This document shows positions 1 through 5,079 of a DNA stretch of 5,215 nucleotides, one piece after another. The stretch is from positions 1 through 5,215 of the forward strand of contig CAJJMF010000171.1 in the NCBI GenBank assembly GCA_905192805.1, in the 5' to 3' direction. The translations under genes were made by a program, and so were the position numbers. Under the pieces are notes generated by a model. The model was not told where the DNA came from. It did no database searches and saw only the letters and a list, made by a program, of their open reading frames with translations. Positions within the stretch are counted from its first letter, which is position 1, and each line of letters begins with the position of its first letter. This stretch comes from an uncultured Sutterella sp. (lineage in GTDB: Bacteria; Pseudomonadota; Gammaproteobacteria; Burkholderiales; Burkholderiaceae_F).

Positions 1-102
1 ACATCCTCGGGAGAGAAAGAGCTAGGAGCGATGGCGCAAGACTTGATGTAATTAACGCGTTAGTATGCGACGAAAAAGAAGGCAATTGACGGCGTGCTTT
101 TT
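1..102. other. Upstream flank with no supportable gene
   Basis: No convincing gene is seen. One + frame is open from the left edge to a TAA at 49-51 (16 residues, ending AMAQDLM) and another to a TGA at 87-89 (28 residues). Either could be the tail of a gene outside the window. The second is rich in AGA/AGG arginine codons, unlike prfC, which favours CGT, so it is probably not coding. A perfect 10-bp palindrome, TAACGCGTTA, lies at 53-62. No divergent start on the - strand has a convincing ribosome binding site. Confidence 0.4.
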
Positions 103-131
103 CTGAAGCTCAGCGAATGCTTTGATAAAAT
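103..131 (+). promoter_or_regulatory. Probable sigma70-type promoter of prfC (extended -10)
   Basis: An extended -10 element, TG-A-TAAAAT, lies at 123-131 (hexamer 126-131, five of six matches to TATAAT). A weak -35, CTGAAG, sits at 103-108 with a 17-base spacer. An extended -10 commonly compensates for a poor -35. Transcription would start near 138, giving a leader of about 62 bases that includes the hairpin at 155-178. A better-looking TTGACG at 86-91 has no -10 at the right distance. This is motif reading only. Confidence 0.5.
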
Positions 132-154
132 GGCTCCCTTTTGAAAGGTAACTC

Positions 155-178
155 GACGCGAACCATTCGGTTCGCGTC
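155..178 (+). terminator. Perfect hairpin in the prfC leader (terminator or attenuator)
   Basis: GACGCGAACC (155-164) pairs perfectly with GGTTCGCGTC (169-178) around a four-base ATTC loop, and only TTT follows (179-181). The GC-rich 10-bp stem resembles an intrinsic terminator, but the T-tract is short. It lies between the apparent prfC promoter and the prfC start (22 bases before the ATG). It could therefore end transcripts entering from the left, attenuate prfC, or protect the 5' end of the mRNA. The structure is certain; its role is open. Confidence 0.55.
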
Positions 179-199
179 TTTATGTAGATAACAGTTATT

Positions 200-1804
200 A
201 TGACCAGTTCAAATCCAGCTTTGGTGCGTGATGTTCAAGAACGTCGTACCTTCGCTATTATTTCTCACCCTGACGCAGGTAAAACTACGCTCACGGAAAA
301 ATTGTTGTTATTCGGAGGCGCTATTCAGCTCGCCGGGGCGGTGAAAGGCCGCAAGGCTGCGCGTCATGCCACCTCGGACTGGATGGAGGTGGAAAAAGAG
401 CGTGGGATTTCCGTGACGTCCTCGGTTATGCAGTTTAAGTACAACGATCACGTCATCAATTTGTTGGACACCCCGGGCCACGAGGACTTCTCTGAAGATA
501 CTTACCGTGTGTTGACCGCTGTGGACGCGGCCATTATGGTGATTGACGCTGCAAAAGGGGTCGAAGCGCAAACGATCAAGCTGCTTGAAGTGTGTCGTAT
601 GCGCAATACGCCCATCATTACCTTCATCAACAAGCTGGACCGTGAAGTACGTTCGCCACTGGATTTGCTGGGAGAAATTGAAAGCATCCTCAAGCTACAG
701 TGCGTTCCCATCACTTGGCCAATCGGTATGGGGAAAACCTTCCGCGGGGTATTTTCACTCTTACACAATCGCATGGTGAAGTTCACAGCAGGCGAAGAAC
801 GTTTAACGGACGATCGTGAAACTATCGAAGGGTTGGATAATCCTGAGCTCGATCGACTCTTCCCGCTTGAAATGCCGATGGCTCGTGAAGGGATTGAGTT
901 AGTCCAAGGGGCAACGGATCCATTTGACTTAGAAAAGTTCCTGAAAGGGGAACAAAGCCCCGTATTTTTTGGCTCTGGTGTCAACAACTTCGGTGTGCAG
1001 GATTTGCTCGACGCTTTGGTGAATTGGGCTCCGTCCCCGTTGCCACGTGATGCCGGCGTTCGTGCCGTGGAGCCGACCGAAGAGCCATTCACGGGATTTG
1101 TGTTCAAAATTCAGGCAAACATGGACCCCCGACATCGTGACCGTATCGCCTTTTTCCGTGTCTGTTCGGGGCGCTATACCCCTGGGATGAAGGTTTTTCA
1201 TACTCGTGAAGGCAAGGACATGAAACTCGCCAATGCCTTAACGTTTATGGCCCAAGATCGCGTCATTATGACGGATGCCGTGGCAGGCGATATTATCGGG
1301 ATCTATAACCACGGGCAGTTGCACATTGGGGATACGCTCACCGAAGGCGAGAAACTCAAATTTACGGGGATTCCTAACTTTGCCCCTGAAATGTTCCGTG
1401 CTGCACGTAGTAAGGACCCGTTTAAAGCGAAACAACTTCAGAAAGGCTTACAGGAGCTGGGTGAAGAGGGTGCAATTCAGGTCTTTACGAATGACTTGGG
1501 CAACATTATGCTTGGGGCCGTGGGACAGTTGCAGTTTGAAATTGTGGCGCAACGTTTAGCGACAGAATATAAGGTCGATGCCATTTATGAGGGGACCGAT
1601 GTGTCGACAGCACGTTGGTTATCCTTCCCCGATGAAACGACAAAGAAAGAGTTTGAGCGCGAGCAAGCGGCACGTTTAGCGACGGATGTGAATGGCAATA
1701 TCGTGTATTTGGCCACGTCCATCTACAACCTTGAAACCACCATGAAACATTGGCCTCAGGTGAAGTTCCACGCTACTCGTGAAATGAATCAAACCTTTGA
1801 ATGA
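200..1804 (+). CDS. prfC: Peptide chain release factor 3 (RF3), translational GTPase
   Basis: RF3 is the cytoplasmic class II release factor. It uses GTP to eject RF1 or RF2 from the ribosome after peptide release. The 534-residue length is close to E. coli RF3 (529). The GTPase motifs are all intact: P-loop HPDAGKTT (23-30), switch I RGIS (68-71), DTPGH (90-94), NKLD (144-147) and SGVN (259-262). EF-Tu/EF-G-like domain II follows (around 300-390), then the RF3 C-terminal domain, including GAVGQLQFEIVAQRL. The ATG at 200 is chosen because the following sequence to RRTFAIISHPDAGKTT matches the normal RF3 N-terminus. No good Shine-Dalgarno precedes it; the 11-base palindrome ATAACAGTTAT (188-198) occupies that space instead. 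The gene stands alone, with its own probable promoter and a shared terminator at 1885-1912. The sequence looks beta/gamma-proteobacterial, and I see no damage. Confidence 0.98.
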   Translation: MTSSNPALVRDVQERRTFAIISHPDAGKTTLTEKLLLFGGAIQLAGAVKGRKAARHATSDWMEVEKERGISVTSSVMQFKYNDHVINLLDTPGHEDFSEDTYRVLTAVDAAIMVIDAAKGVEAQTIKLLEVCRMRNTPIITFINKLDREVRSPLDLLGEIESILKLQCVPITWPIGMGKTFRGVFSLLHNRMVKFTAGEERLTDDRETIEGLDNPELDRLFPLEMPMAREGIELVQGATDPFDLEKFLKGEQSPVFFGSGVNNFGVQDLLDALVNWAPSPLPRDAGVRAVEPTEEPFTGFVFKIQANMDPRHRDRIAFFRVCSGRYTPGMKVFHTREGKDMKLANALTFMAQDRVIMTDAVAGDIIGIYNHGQLHIGDTLTEGEKLKFTGIPNFAPEMFRAARSKDPFKAKQLQKGLQELGEEGAIQVFTNDLGNIMLGAVGQLQFEIVAQRLATEYKVDAIYEGTDVSTARWLSFPDETTKKEFEREQAARLATDVNGNIVYLATSIYNLETTMKHWPQVKFHATREMNQTFE

Positions 1805-1812
1805 CGAGCAGG

Positions 1813-1826
1813 AGTGAGTACTTACT
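1813..1826. repeat. Imperfect palindrome, copy 1 (operator-like)
   Basis: AGTGAGTACTTACT has 12 of 14 symmetric positions (AGTnAGTACTnACT). It recurs at 1862-1875 with one change. Over 20 bases (1813-1832 against 1862-1881) the two copies match at 17 positions. It begins 8 bases after the prfC stop and ends just before the TTGAAA of the promoter-like element at 1830-1859. The size and symmetry suit a dimeric repressor site such as a TetR-family operator. No protein can be named from sequence alone. Confidence 0.5.
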
Positions 1827-1829
1827 ATT

Positions 1830-1859
1830 TTGAAATACCTGTCTCGCAATTGATATAGA
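1830..1859 (+). promoter_or_regulatory. Orphan promoter-like element without a downstream gene
   Basis: A -35 TTGAAA (1830-1835, five of six matches) and an extended -10 TG-A-TATAGA (1851-1859, hexamer 1854-1859, four of six) are separated by 18 bases. Transcription would start near 1866, inside the second palindrome copy, and meet the terminator at 1885-1912. The product would be an RNA of only about 45-50 bases. No reading frame starts in between. It may be a relic of a lost regulated gene, a very small RNA, or chance. Confidence 0.4.
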
Positions 1860-1861
1860 GA

Positions 1862-1875
1862 AGTGAGTGCTTACT
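1862..1875. repeat. Imperfect palindrome, copy 2 (operator-like)
   Basis: AGTGAGTGCTTACT differs from copy 1 only at the eighth base (G for A), which breaks the central pair. It begins 2 bases after the -10 hexamer of the orphan promoter and covers the expected transcription start, where a bound repressor would block initiation. The copies are in the same orientation with starts 49 bases apart. Sharing beyond the core (TTG at the end of the 20-base match) points to duplication or to a dispersed repeat. Confidence 0.5.
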
Positions 1876-1884
1876 TTCTTGCGT

Positions 1885-1912
1885 AAAAAAGGAGCCATCG
1901 GCTCCTTTTTTT
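1885..1912. terminator. Bidirectional intrinsic terminator between prfC and hydE
   Basis: GGAGCC (1891-1896) pairs with GGCTCC (1900-1905) around ATC. It is flanked by six A (1885-1890) and seven T (1906-1912), so the stem can extend to 12 bp and a U-tract forms on either strand. It lies 80 bases after the prfC stop and 14 bases beyond the hydE stop. It can therefore end both convergent transcripts. Confidence 0.9.
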
Positions 1913-1926
1913 ATGCAAAAACAGGT

Positions 1927-3036
1927 TTAGCGCTGCGTCCAGCGGACGGAGGATCCGAGTAAGTTGAGCCCTAAAGTACGACCCGTACCTTCCACAATAT
2001 GGCTCTCCAAAATACGGTTGGATTCCTCTCCCACTTCGGTCCCCGCTTTATTGTCATAGAGCTGGTAGGACTTTCGCGTGAGCTGAGGGGTGATATTGGG
2101 CATAACGACATTGCAGCCGTAGCGAATACCTGCAACACGACCATCGACCTGGAGTGTTTCGAGTGCAGTGGCTGCCGCAATATTGACGTTACGCATGACG
2201 AGTCGTGTTACCGCGATGGTATTGAGAGCCAGTTGCATAAGGCGCTTTTTATCCAACATGCCATCCTGTGTCATGTCTGCGCCCCCACTGGTTATGTAAG
2301 GGCCCATTCCGATCATGTCAGCATCAACACGTTCAAAGGTGCGAATATCCGCCACGAGATCGGCTAAGGTTTGGCGTGGTAACCCGATCATGACCCCGGT
2401 CCCCACTTGATAACCGAGTGATTTTAAATTGGCTAGCGCCTCATAGCGGTGGGTAAGGACTTTTTCATTTTTACCAGGGGTACTGTGTAGCCAAGCAAAG
2501 AGTTCGGGGTTGCTCGACTCGAGACGCAACAGGTATCGCAAGCCTTGAGGATTATTCACTGCGTTGGCCCAGCGCTCATATGTCTCGTAGGTTTGCTCAC
2601 CCAAACTTAACGTAATACCTAGACCATTAGGTAAAGTATCCGATCGGGTATTTTCTTGAATAGCAATTAGTAGGGATTCAATAAAGGCAATCCATTTTTC
2701 ATCGCGACGCTCTCCCGCTTGAATGGCGATGGAACCATAGCCGTTACGTGCAGCGATTTTGGCGCATGCAACGATATCTTCAGCCGACAAGGTATAGCGG
2801 GGTACCGTATGGTTATCTTTACGAATTCCGCAATATCGACAATTCGCTGTGCACACATTACTGACTTCGATAAGACCGCGCAGGTAAACATAATTGCCCA
2901 TCATACGGGTGGTGAGCTCATATGCCGCTTGTTGAAGCAATGCACAGTCTTCGGGATCCGTAAGACCGAGTAGGTATTCGAGTTGCTCATCAGTGAAGGA
3001 TGTGAGCGTGAGGAGGGACTCTAATGGGTAGGACAT
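1927..3036 (-). CDS. hydE: [FeFe] hydrogenase H-cluster maturase HydE, radical SAM enzyme
   Basis: HydE acts in the cytoplasm with HydF and HydG to build the 2Fe subcluster of the [FeFe] hydrogenase active site. By current models it converts the Fe(CO)2(CN)-cysteine product of HydG. The protein has 369 residues. The radical-SAM motif CTANCRYC supplies C62, C66 and C69 for the catalytic [4Fe-4S] cluster. IQAGE (about 105-109) matches the SAM-binding strand, and the rest reads as a BioB-like TIM barrel with GTGVMIGLP and NVVMPNITP typical of HydE. After the CNVVMPN segment there is no Cys triad, so the optional second cluster of some HydE proteins should be absent. I chose the ATG at 3036 over an in-frame TTG at 3042: AAGGAGG at 3050-3044 is 7 bases from the ATG but only 1 from the TTG. 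The gene overlaps hydF by one base (TAATG), so coupled translation is likely. Confidence 0.96.
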   Translation of the reverse strand: MSYPLESLLTLTSFTDEQLEYLLGLTDPEDCALLQQAAYELTTRMMGNYVYLRGLIEVSNVCTANCRYCGIRKDNHTVPRYTLSAEDIVACAKIAARNGYGSIAIQAGERRDEKWIAFIESLLIAIQENTRSDTLPNGLGITLSLGEQTYETYERWANAVNNPQGLRYLLRLESSNPELFAWLHSTPGKNEKVLTHRYEALANLKSLGYQVGTGVMIGLPRQTLADLVADIRTFERVDADMIGMGPYITSGGADMTQDGMLDKKRLMQLALNTIAVTRLVMRNVNIAAATALETLQVDGRVAGIRYGCNVVMPNITPQLTRKSYQLYDNKAGTEVGEESNRILESHIVEGTGRTLGLNLLGSSVRWTQR

Positions 3037-4286
3037 TAGCAAGCCTCCTTACAAACGAGGCGTTTCGCCTGATAGGCCTCAAGGGCTGCAGGGTGACAAC
3101 GTAGTACTCGGTCCAGTAACCCCTGTAAGAAGGATATGGTCATGCCATAGTTGGTCATGGGAACGCCTTGACGCTGAGCGTGTCGTAAGCGGGCCAACAT
3201 GTGACGGCGGGTCACAATGCAGCCTCCGCATTGGATGAGTAGTTTGTAGGGTGTGAAGTCGTCGGGGATATCTTTGCCGACGGCAATCTCGATAGTGAGA
3301 TTTTTGCCTGTTTTTTCTTTCAACCAACGAGGAATTTTGACTCGACCAATGTCGTCTTTTTGTGGATGATGGCTACACGTTTCAAGGATCAAGACGCGGT
3401 CACCATCGCGGAGCTGCTCAAGTTGCGCTGCCCCTTCGGCCATTGCAATGGAGTCGGATTTACTGGCTGCTAGTTGGATAGAAAAGGTGGTGAGAGGAAT
3501 GGATTCGGGCACTTGACGAGCAACCTCAAGGACCACCTGGGAGTCGGTAATCACTAATTGTGGCGGTGTTTTTAGCTGTTCAAGCATGTTGGTTACTTCG
3601 TTGCATTGAACAACCAAGCATTTCACGCCCATATCGAGGAGTTCTCGAATGGCCTGCACTTGGGGCAGAATTAGACGCCCTTTCGGAGCCCCAATATCAA
3701 TGGGGGTAACAAGCATAACCGTATCCCCTGCGTTGACCAGCCCTTCAAGCATTAAACGGTCGGGTTCTCGGCTCGCGTTGATGAGGCTGACTAATGTATG
3801 ACGCAACGCGTCGATACTCTGGGGCTGATCCGTTCTGGTTTCGACTCGAGGGAAGGGGAATTGCTCCAGTTCTTGTTTAAGTGAGTCAGGACAAGTGAGT
3901 TCGTCAACGTGTGTGACGGCAATCACAACCGGTGTAGCTAAGCGCTGACAGTCCTCAAGAAGTAGCTTTTCTTGTTGACTTAACTGAGGTTTGCTTTGAA
4001 CCACAATCAAGGCCAGATCAACCCATTCCAGCACCTGGAGGGTACGTTGTACACGGGCTAAACCAAGTTCTCCGACATCGTCAATACCAGCGGTATCAAC
4101 AAACACCACGGGCCCAACGGGTTGTAACTCATAAGCTTTTTCAACGGGGTCTGTTGTTGTGCCGGGTACATTGGAGACGATGGAAATCATCTGGTTCGTG
4201 AGTGCGTTGACTAACGAACTTTTACCGGCGTTACGTAGACCAAATAAGCCAATATGAAGCCGGAGACCTTTAGGGGTTTGAAGCAT
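3036..4286 (-). CDS. hydF: [FeFe] hydrogenase maturation GTPase and scaffold HydF
   Basis: HydF carries the assembled 2Fe precursor to the hydrogenase apoprotein. With the ATG at 4286 it has 416 residues. The N-terminal GTPase domain shows P-loop GLRNAGKS (16-23), PGTTTDPV (41-48) and DTAG (64-67). The guanine-specificity motif is THVD (125-128) instead of NKxD. A dimerisation domain follows. The C-terminal cluster domain has CSHH (C304, H306, H307) and QCGGC (C353, C356); these numbers coincide with the C304, H306, C353 and C356 reported, as I recall, for Clostridium HydF. Gln352 replaces the usual His. The TTG at 4340 would add 18 residues, but it lies inside a hairpin, lacks a ribosome binding site, and adds sequence foreign to the family, whose members begin close to the GTPase domain. 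The ATG also has no clear Shine-Dalgarno. The C-terminal tail ends C-K-E-A-C, partly dictated by the hydE ribosome binding site. Confidence 0.95.
   Translation of the reverse strand: MLQTPKGLRLHIGLFGLRNAGKSSLVNALTNQMISIVSNVPGTTTDPVEKAYELQPVGPVVFVDTAGIDDVGELGLARVQRTLQVLEWVDLALIVVQSKPQLSQQEKLLLEDCQRLATPVVIAVTHVDELTCPDSLKQELEQFPFPRVETRTDQPQSIDALRHTLVSLINASREPDRLMLEGLVNAGDTVMLVTPIDIGAPKGRLILPQVQAIRELLDMGVKCLVVQCNEVTNMLEQLKTPPQLVITDSQVVLEVARQVPESIPLTTFSIQLAASKSDSIAMAEGAAQLEQLRDGDRVLILETCSHHPQKDDIGRVKIPRWLKEKTGKNLTIEIAVGKDIPDDFTPYKLLIQCGGCIVTRRHMLARLRHAQRQGVPMTNYGMTISFLQGLLDRVLRCHPAALEAYQAKRLVCKEAC
3044..3050 (-). promoter_or_regulatory. hydE ribosome binding site inside the end of hydF
   Basis: AAGGAGG on the - strand is a near-perfect Shine-Dalgarno, 7 bases before the ATG at 3036-3034. 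It is also read as the hydF codons AAG GAG GCT (K-E-A) just before the terminal Cys and stop. It decides the hydE start and accounts for the last residues of HydF. Confidence 0.85.
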
Positions 4287-4320
4287 AGCAGTGTGGGGAA
4301 GGTGGTGGAATTTGATTAAA

Positions 4321-4353
4321 CTCGCCAGAGTGCTGAGCAAGCACTCTGGCGAG
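4321..4353 (-). terminator. Strong hairpin between hydC and hydF (weak terminator or attenuator)
   Basis: CTCGCCAGAGTGCT (4321-4334) is perfectly complementary to AGCACTCTGGCGAG (4340-4353), giving a 14-bp stem with a five-base loop. On the - strand it is followed by TTTAATCAAATT, an interrupted T-tract; the + side has none. It lies 49 bases after hydC and 34 bases before the hydF ATG. It should end or thin the hydrogenase-hydC transcript, or act as an RNA-stabilising or processing structure. No clear promoter for hydF lies downstream of it, which favours read-through. Confidence 0.7.
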
Positions 4354-4362
4354 GGATGAGGG

Positions 4363-4395
4363 AGTGTACAACACTTAGGCGTGGTTTAGCACGCC
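4363..4395. repeat. Two short inverted repeats downstream of hydC
   Basis: AGTGT-ACA-ACACT (4363-4375) is a small palindrome. GGCGTG (4378-4383) pairs with CACGCC (4390-4395) around a six-base loop. Both fall between the hydC stop and the 14-bp hairpin. They could form part of the same 3' RNA structure, or the first could be an operator for a promoter of hydFE. No clear -10/-35 pair was found here, so no function is claimed. Confidence 0.3.
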
Positions 4396-4401
4396 CAATG
4401 G

Positions 4402-5079
4402 TTAGTGCTGTGGTTTTTCAATATTGGTACGAACGACGTCGCGCTCTAACCACAAGGGGGCGTGGTGTTCGGCGGCTTCGTACGAAATGGTGCCTGGACC
4501 CAAGCGCCAAATGCCCTTGAAGTGTTCCATGGACAATAAGGCTAACGGGATGTGAGCACAGACAACGAGCACGGACACAATGATGCTACCCCAAACATGG
4601 AAATAAAAGAGGGAGGCATACACGAACTTGCCAATTAACGGAGCCCCTAACCAGAGGAGCCAGCCCGTGACAGCCAAGGCAGCAATCATGCCCATAAAGA
4701 GCAGATAAGAGGCCTTCTGACCACCGTTATAGCGTCCTTGCGGAGGAACTTCCACTGGTCCAAAGGGGATCTTGAAGAAACGACGGGGGTAGCCACCAAA
4801 ATTGCGGAACCACATAATCGTATTACGATCCCACTCTAAACAAGCACGCATGATGAGGGCGAAACGATCTGGGGCCAACACAATAAAGGCGAGCAAGTTA
4901 AAGGTAAAGACTGCCCCTAAAACCAAGTGAGCAACCATTGCGTTGTGAGCCGCTGCATCACTCGGTTCACAGAAGTAGACGTAAATCCCAGTAAAGAGCA
5001 GAGCGAACCAAGTGATCGCATTGACGGAGTGGAACACTTTGTCGGGCGCATGGAAACGCAAAATACGGTCATTAGCCAT
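4402..5079 (-). CDS. hydC: Hydrogenase-associated membrane cytochrome b (FdnI/FdoI/HydC family)
   Basis: This 225-residue integral membrane cytochrome b belongs to the family of the formate dehydrogenase gamma subunit. It would anchor the hydrogenase to the inner membrane and exchange its electrons with the quinone pool. Four hydrophobic helices are visible (about 18-38, 48-70, 124-146 and 155-182). Histidines H17, H51, H161 and H176 fit the spacing of the four heme b ligands of E. coli FdnI. The loop motif GRYNGGQK (about 115-122) is typical of the family. The length is close to FdnI (217). The ATG at 5079 has AGGGGAG at 5093-5087, 7 bases upstream, and overlaps the preceding gene by 8 bases, so translation is probably coupled. 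Next to hydrogenase and maturase genes it is best read as HydC; by sequence alone a formate dehydrogenase subunit would be equally possible. Confidence 0.9.
   Translation of the reverse strand: MANDRILRFHAPDKVFHSVNAITWFALLFTGIYVYFCEPSDAAAHNAMVAHLVLGAVFTFNLLAFIVLAPDRFALIMRACLEWDRNTIMWFRNFGGYPRRFFKIPFGPVEVPPQGRYNGGQKASYLLFMGMIAALAVTGWLLWLGAPLIGKFVYASLFYFHVWGSIIVSVLVVCAHIPLALLSMEHFKGIWRLGPGTISYEAAEHHAPLWLERDVVRTNIEKPQH

Noticed and set aside
3..89. Open + frame at the left edge as the tail of an upstream gene
   Set aside because: Only 28 residues, with four AGA/AGG codons unlike prfC, and a competing frame is also open; not enough to call.
169..178. GGTTCG in the leader hairpin as the T-arm of a tRNA
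   Set aside because: No acceptor, D or anticodon arms can be drawn around it; the bases are simply one arm of the 10-bp hairpin.
502..1107. 201-residue - strand frame opposite prfC
   Set aside because: Serine-rich low-information translation, typical of the antisense of a conserved GTPase gene; no supporting start signals.
1999..2367. 122-residue + strand frame with many cysteines and histidines
   Set aside because: It is the antisense shadow of the well-conserved hydE; no ribosome binding site or family resemblance was seen.
3037..3042. hydE start at TTG 3042
   Set aside because: Only one base would separate it from the AAGGAGG; the ATG at 3036 has 7-base spacing.
4311..4320. TTTGATTAAA as an FNR or ArcA-like site before hydF
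   Set aside because: Only one TTGAT half is present, with no ATCAA partner at four-base spacing.
4287..4340. N-terminal extension of HydF starting at TTG 4340 (18 extra residues)
   Set aside because: The TTG lies within the 14-bp hairpin, has no ribosome binding site, and the added residues are not HydF-like. Starting at 4286 puts the cluster cysteines at the positions I recall for Clostridium HydF.
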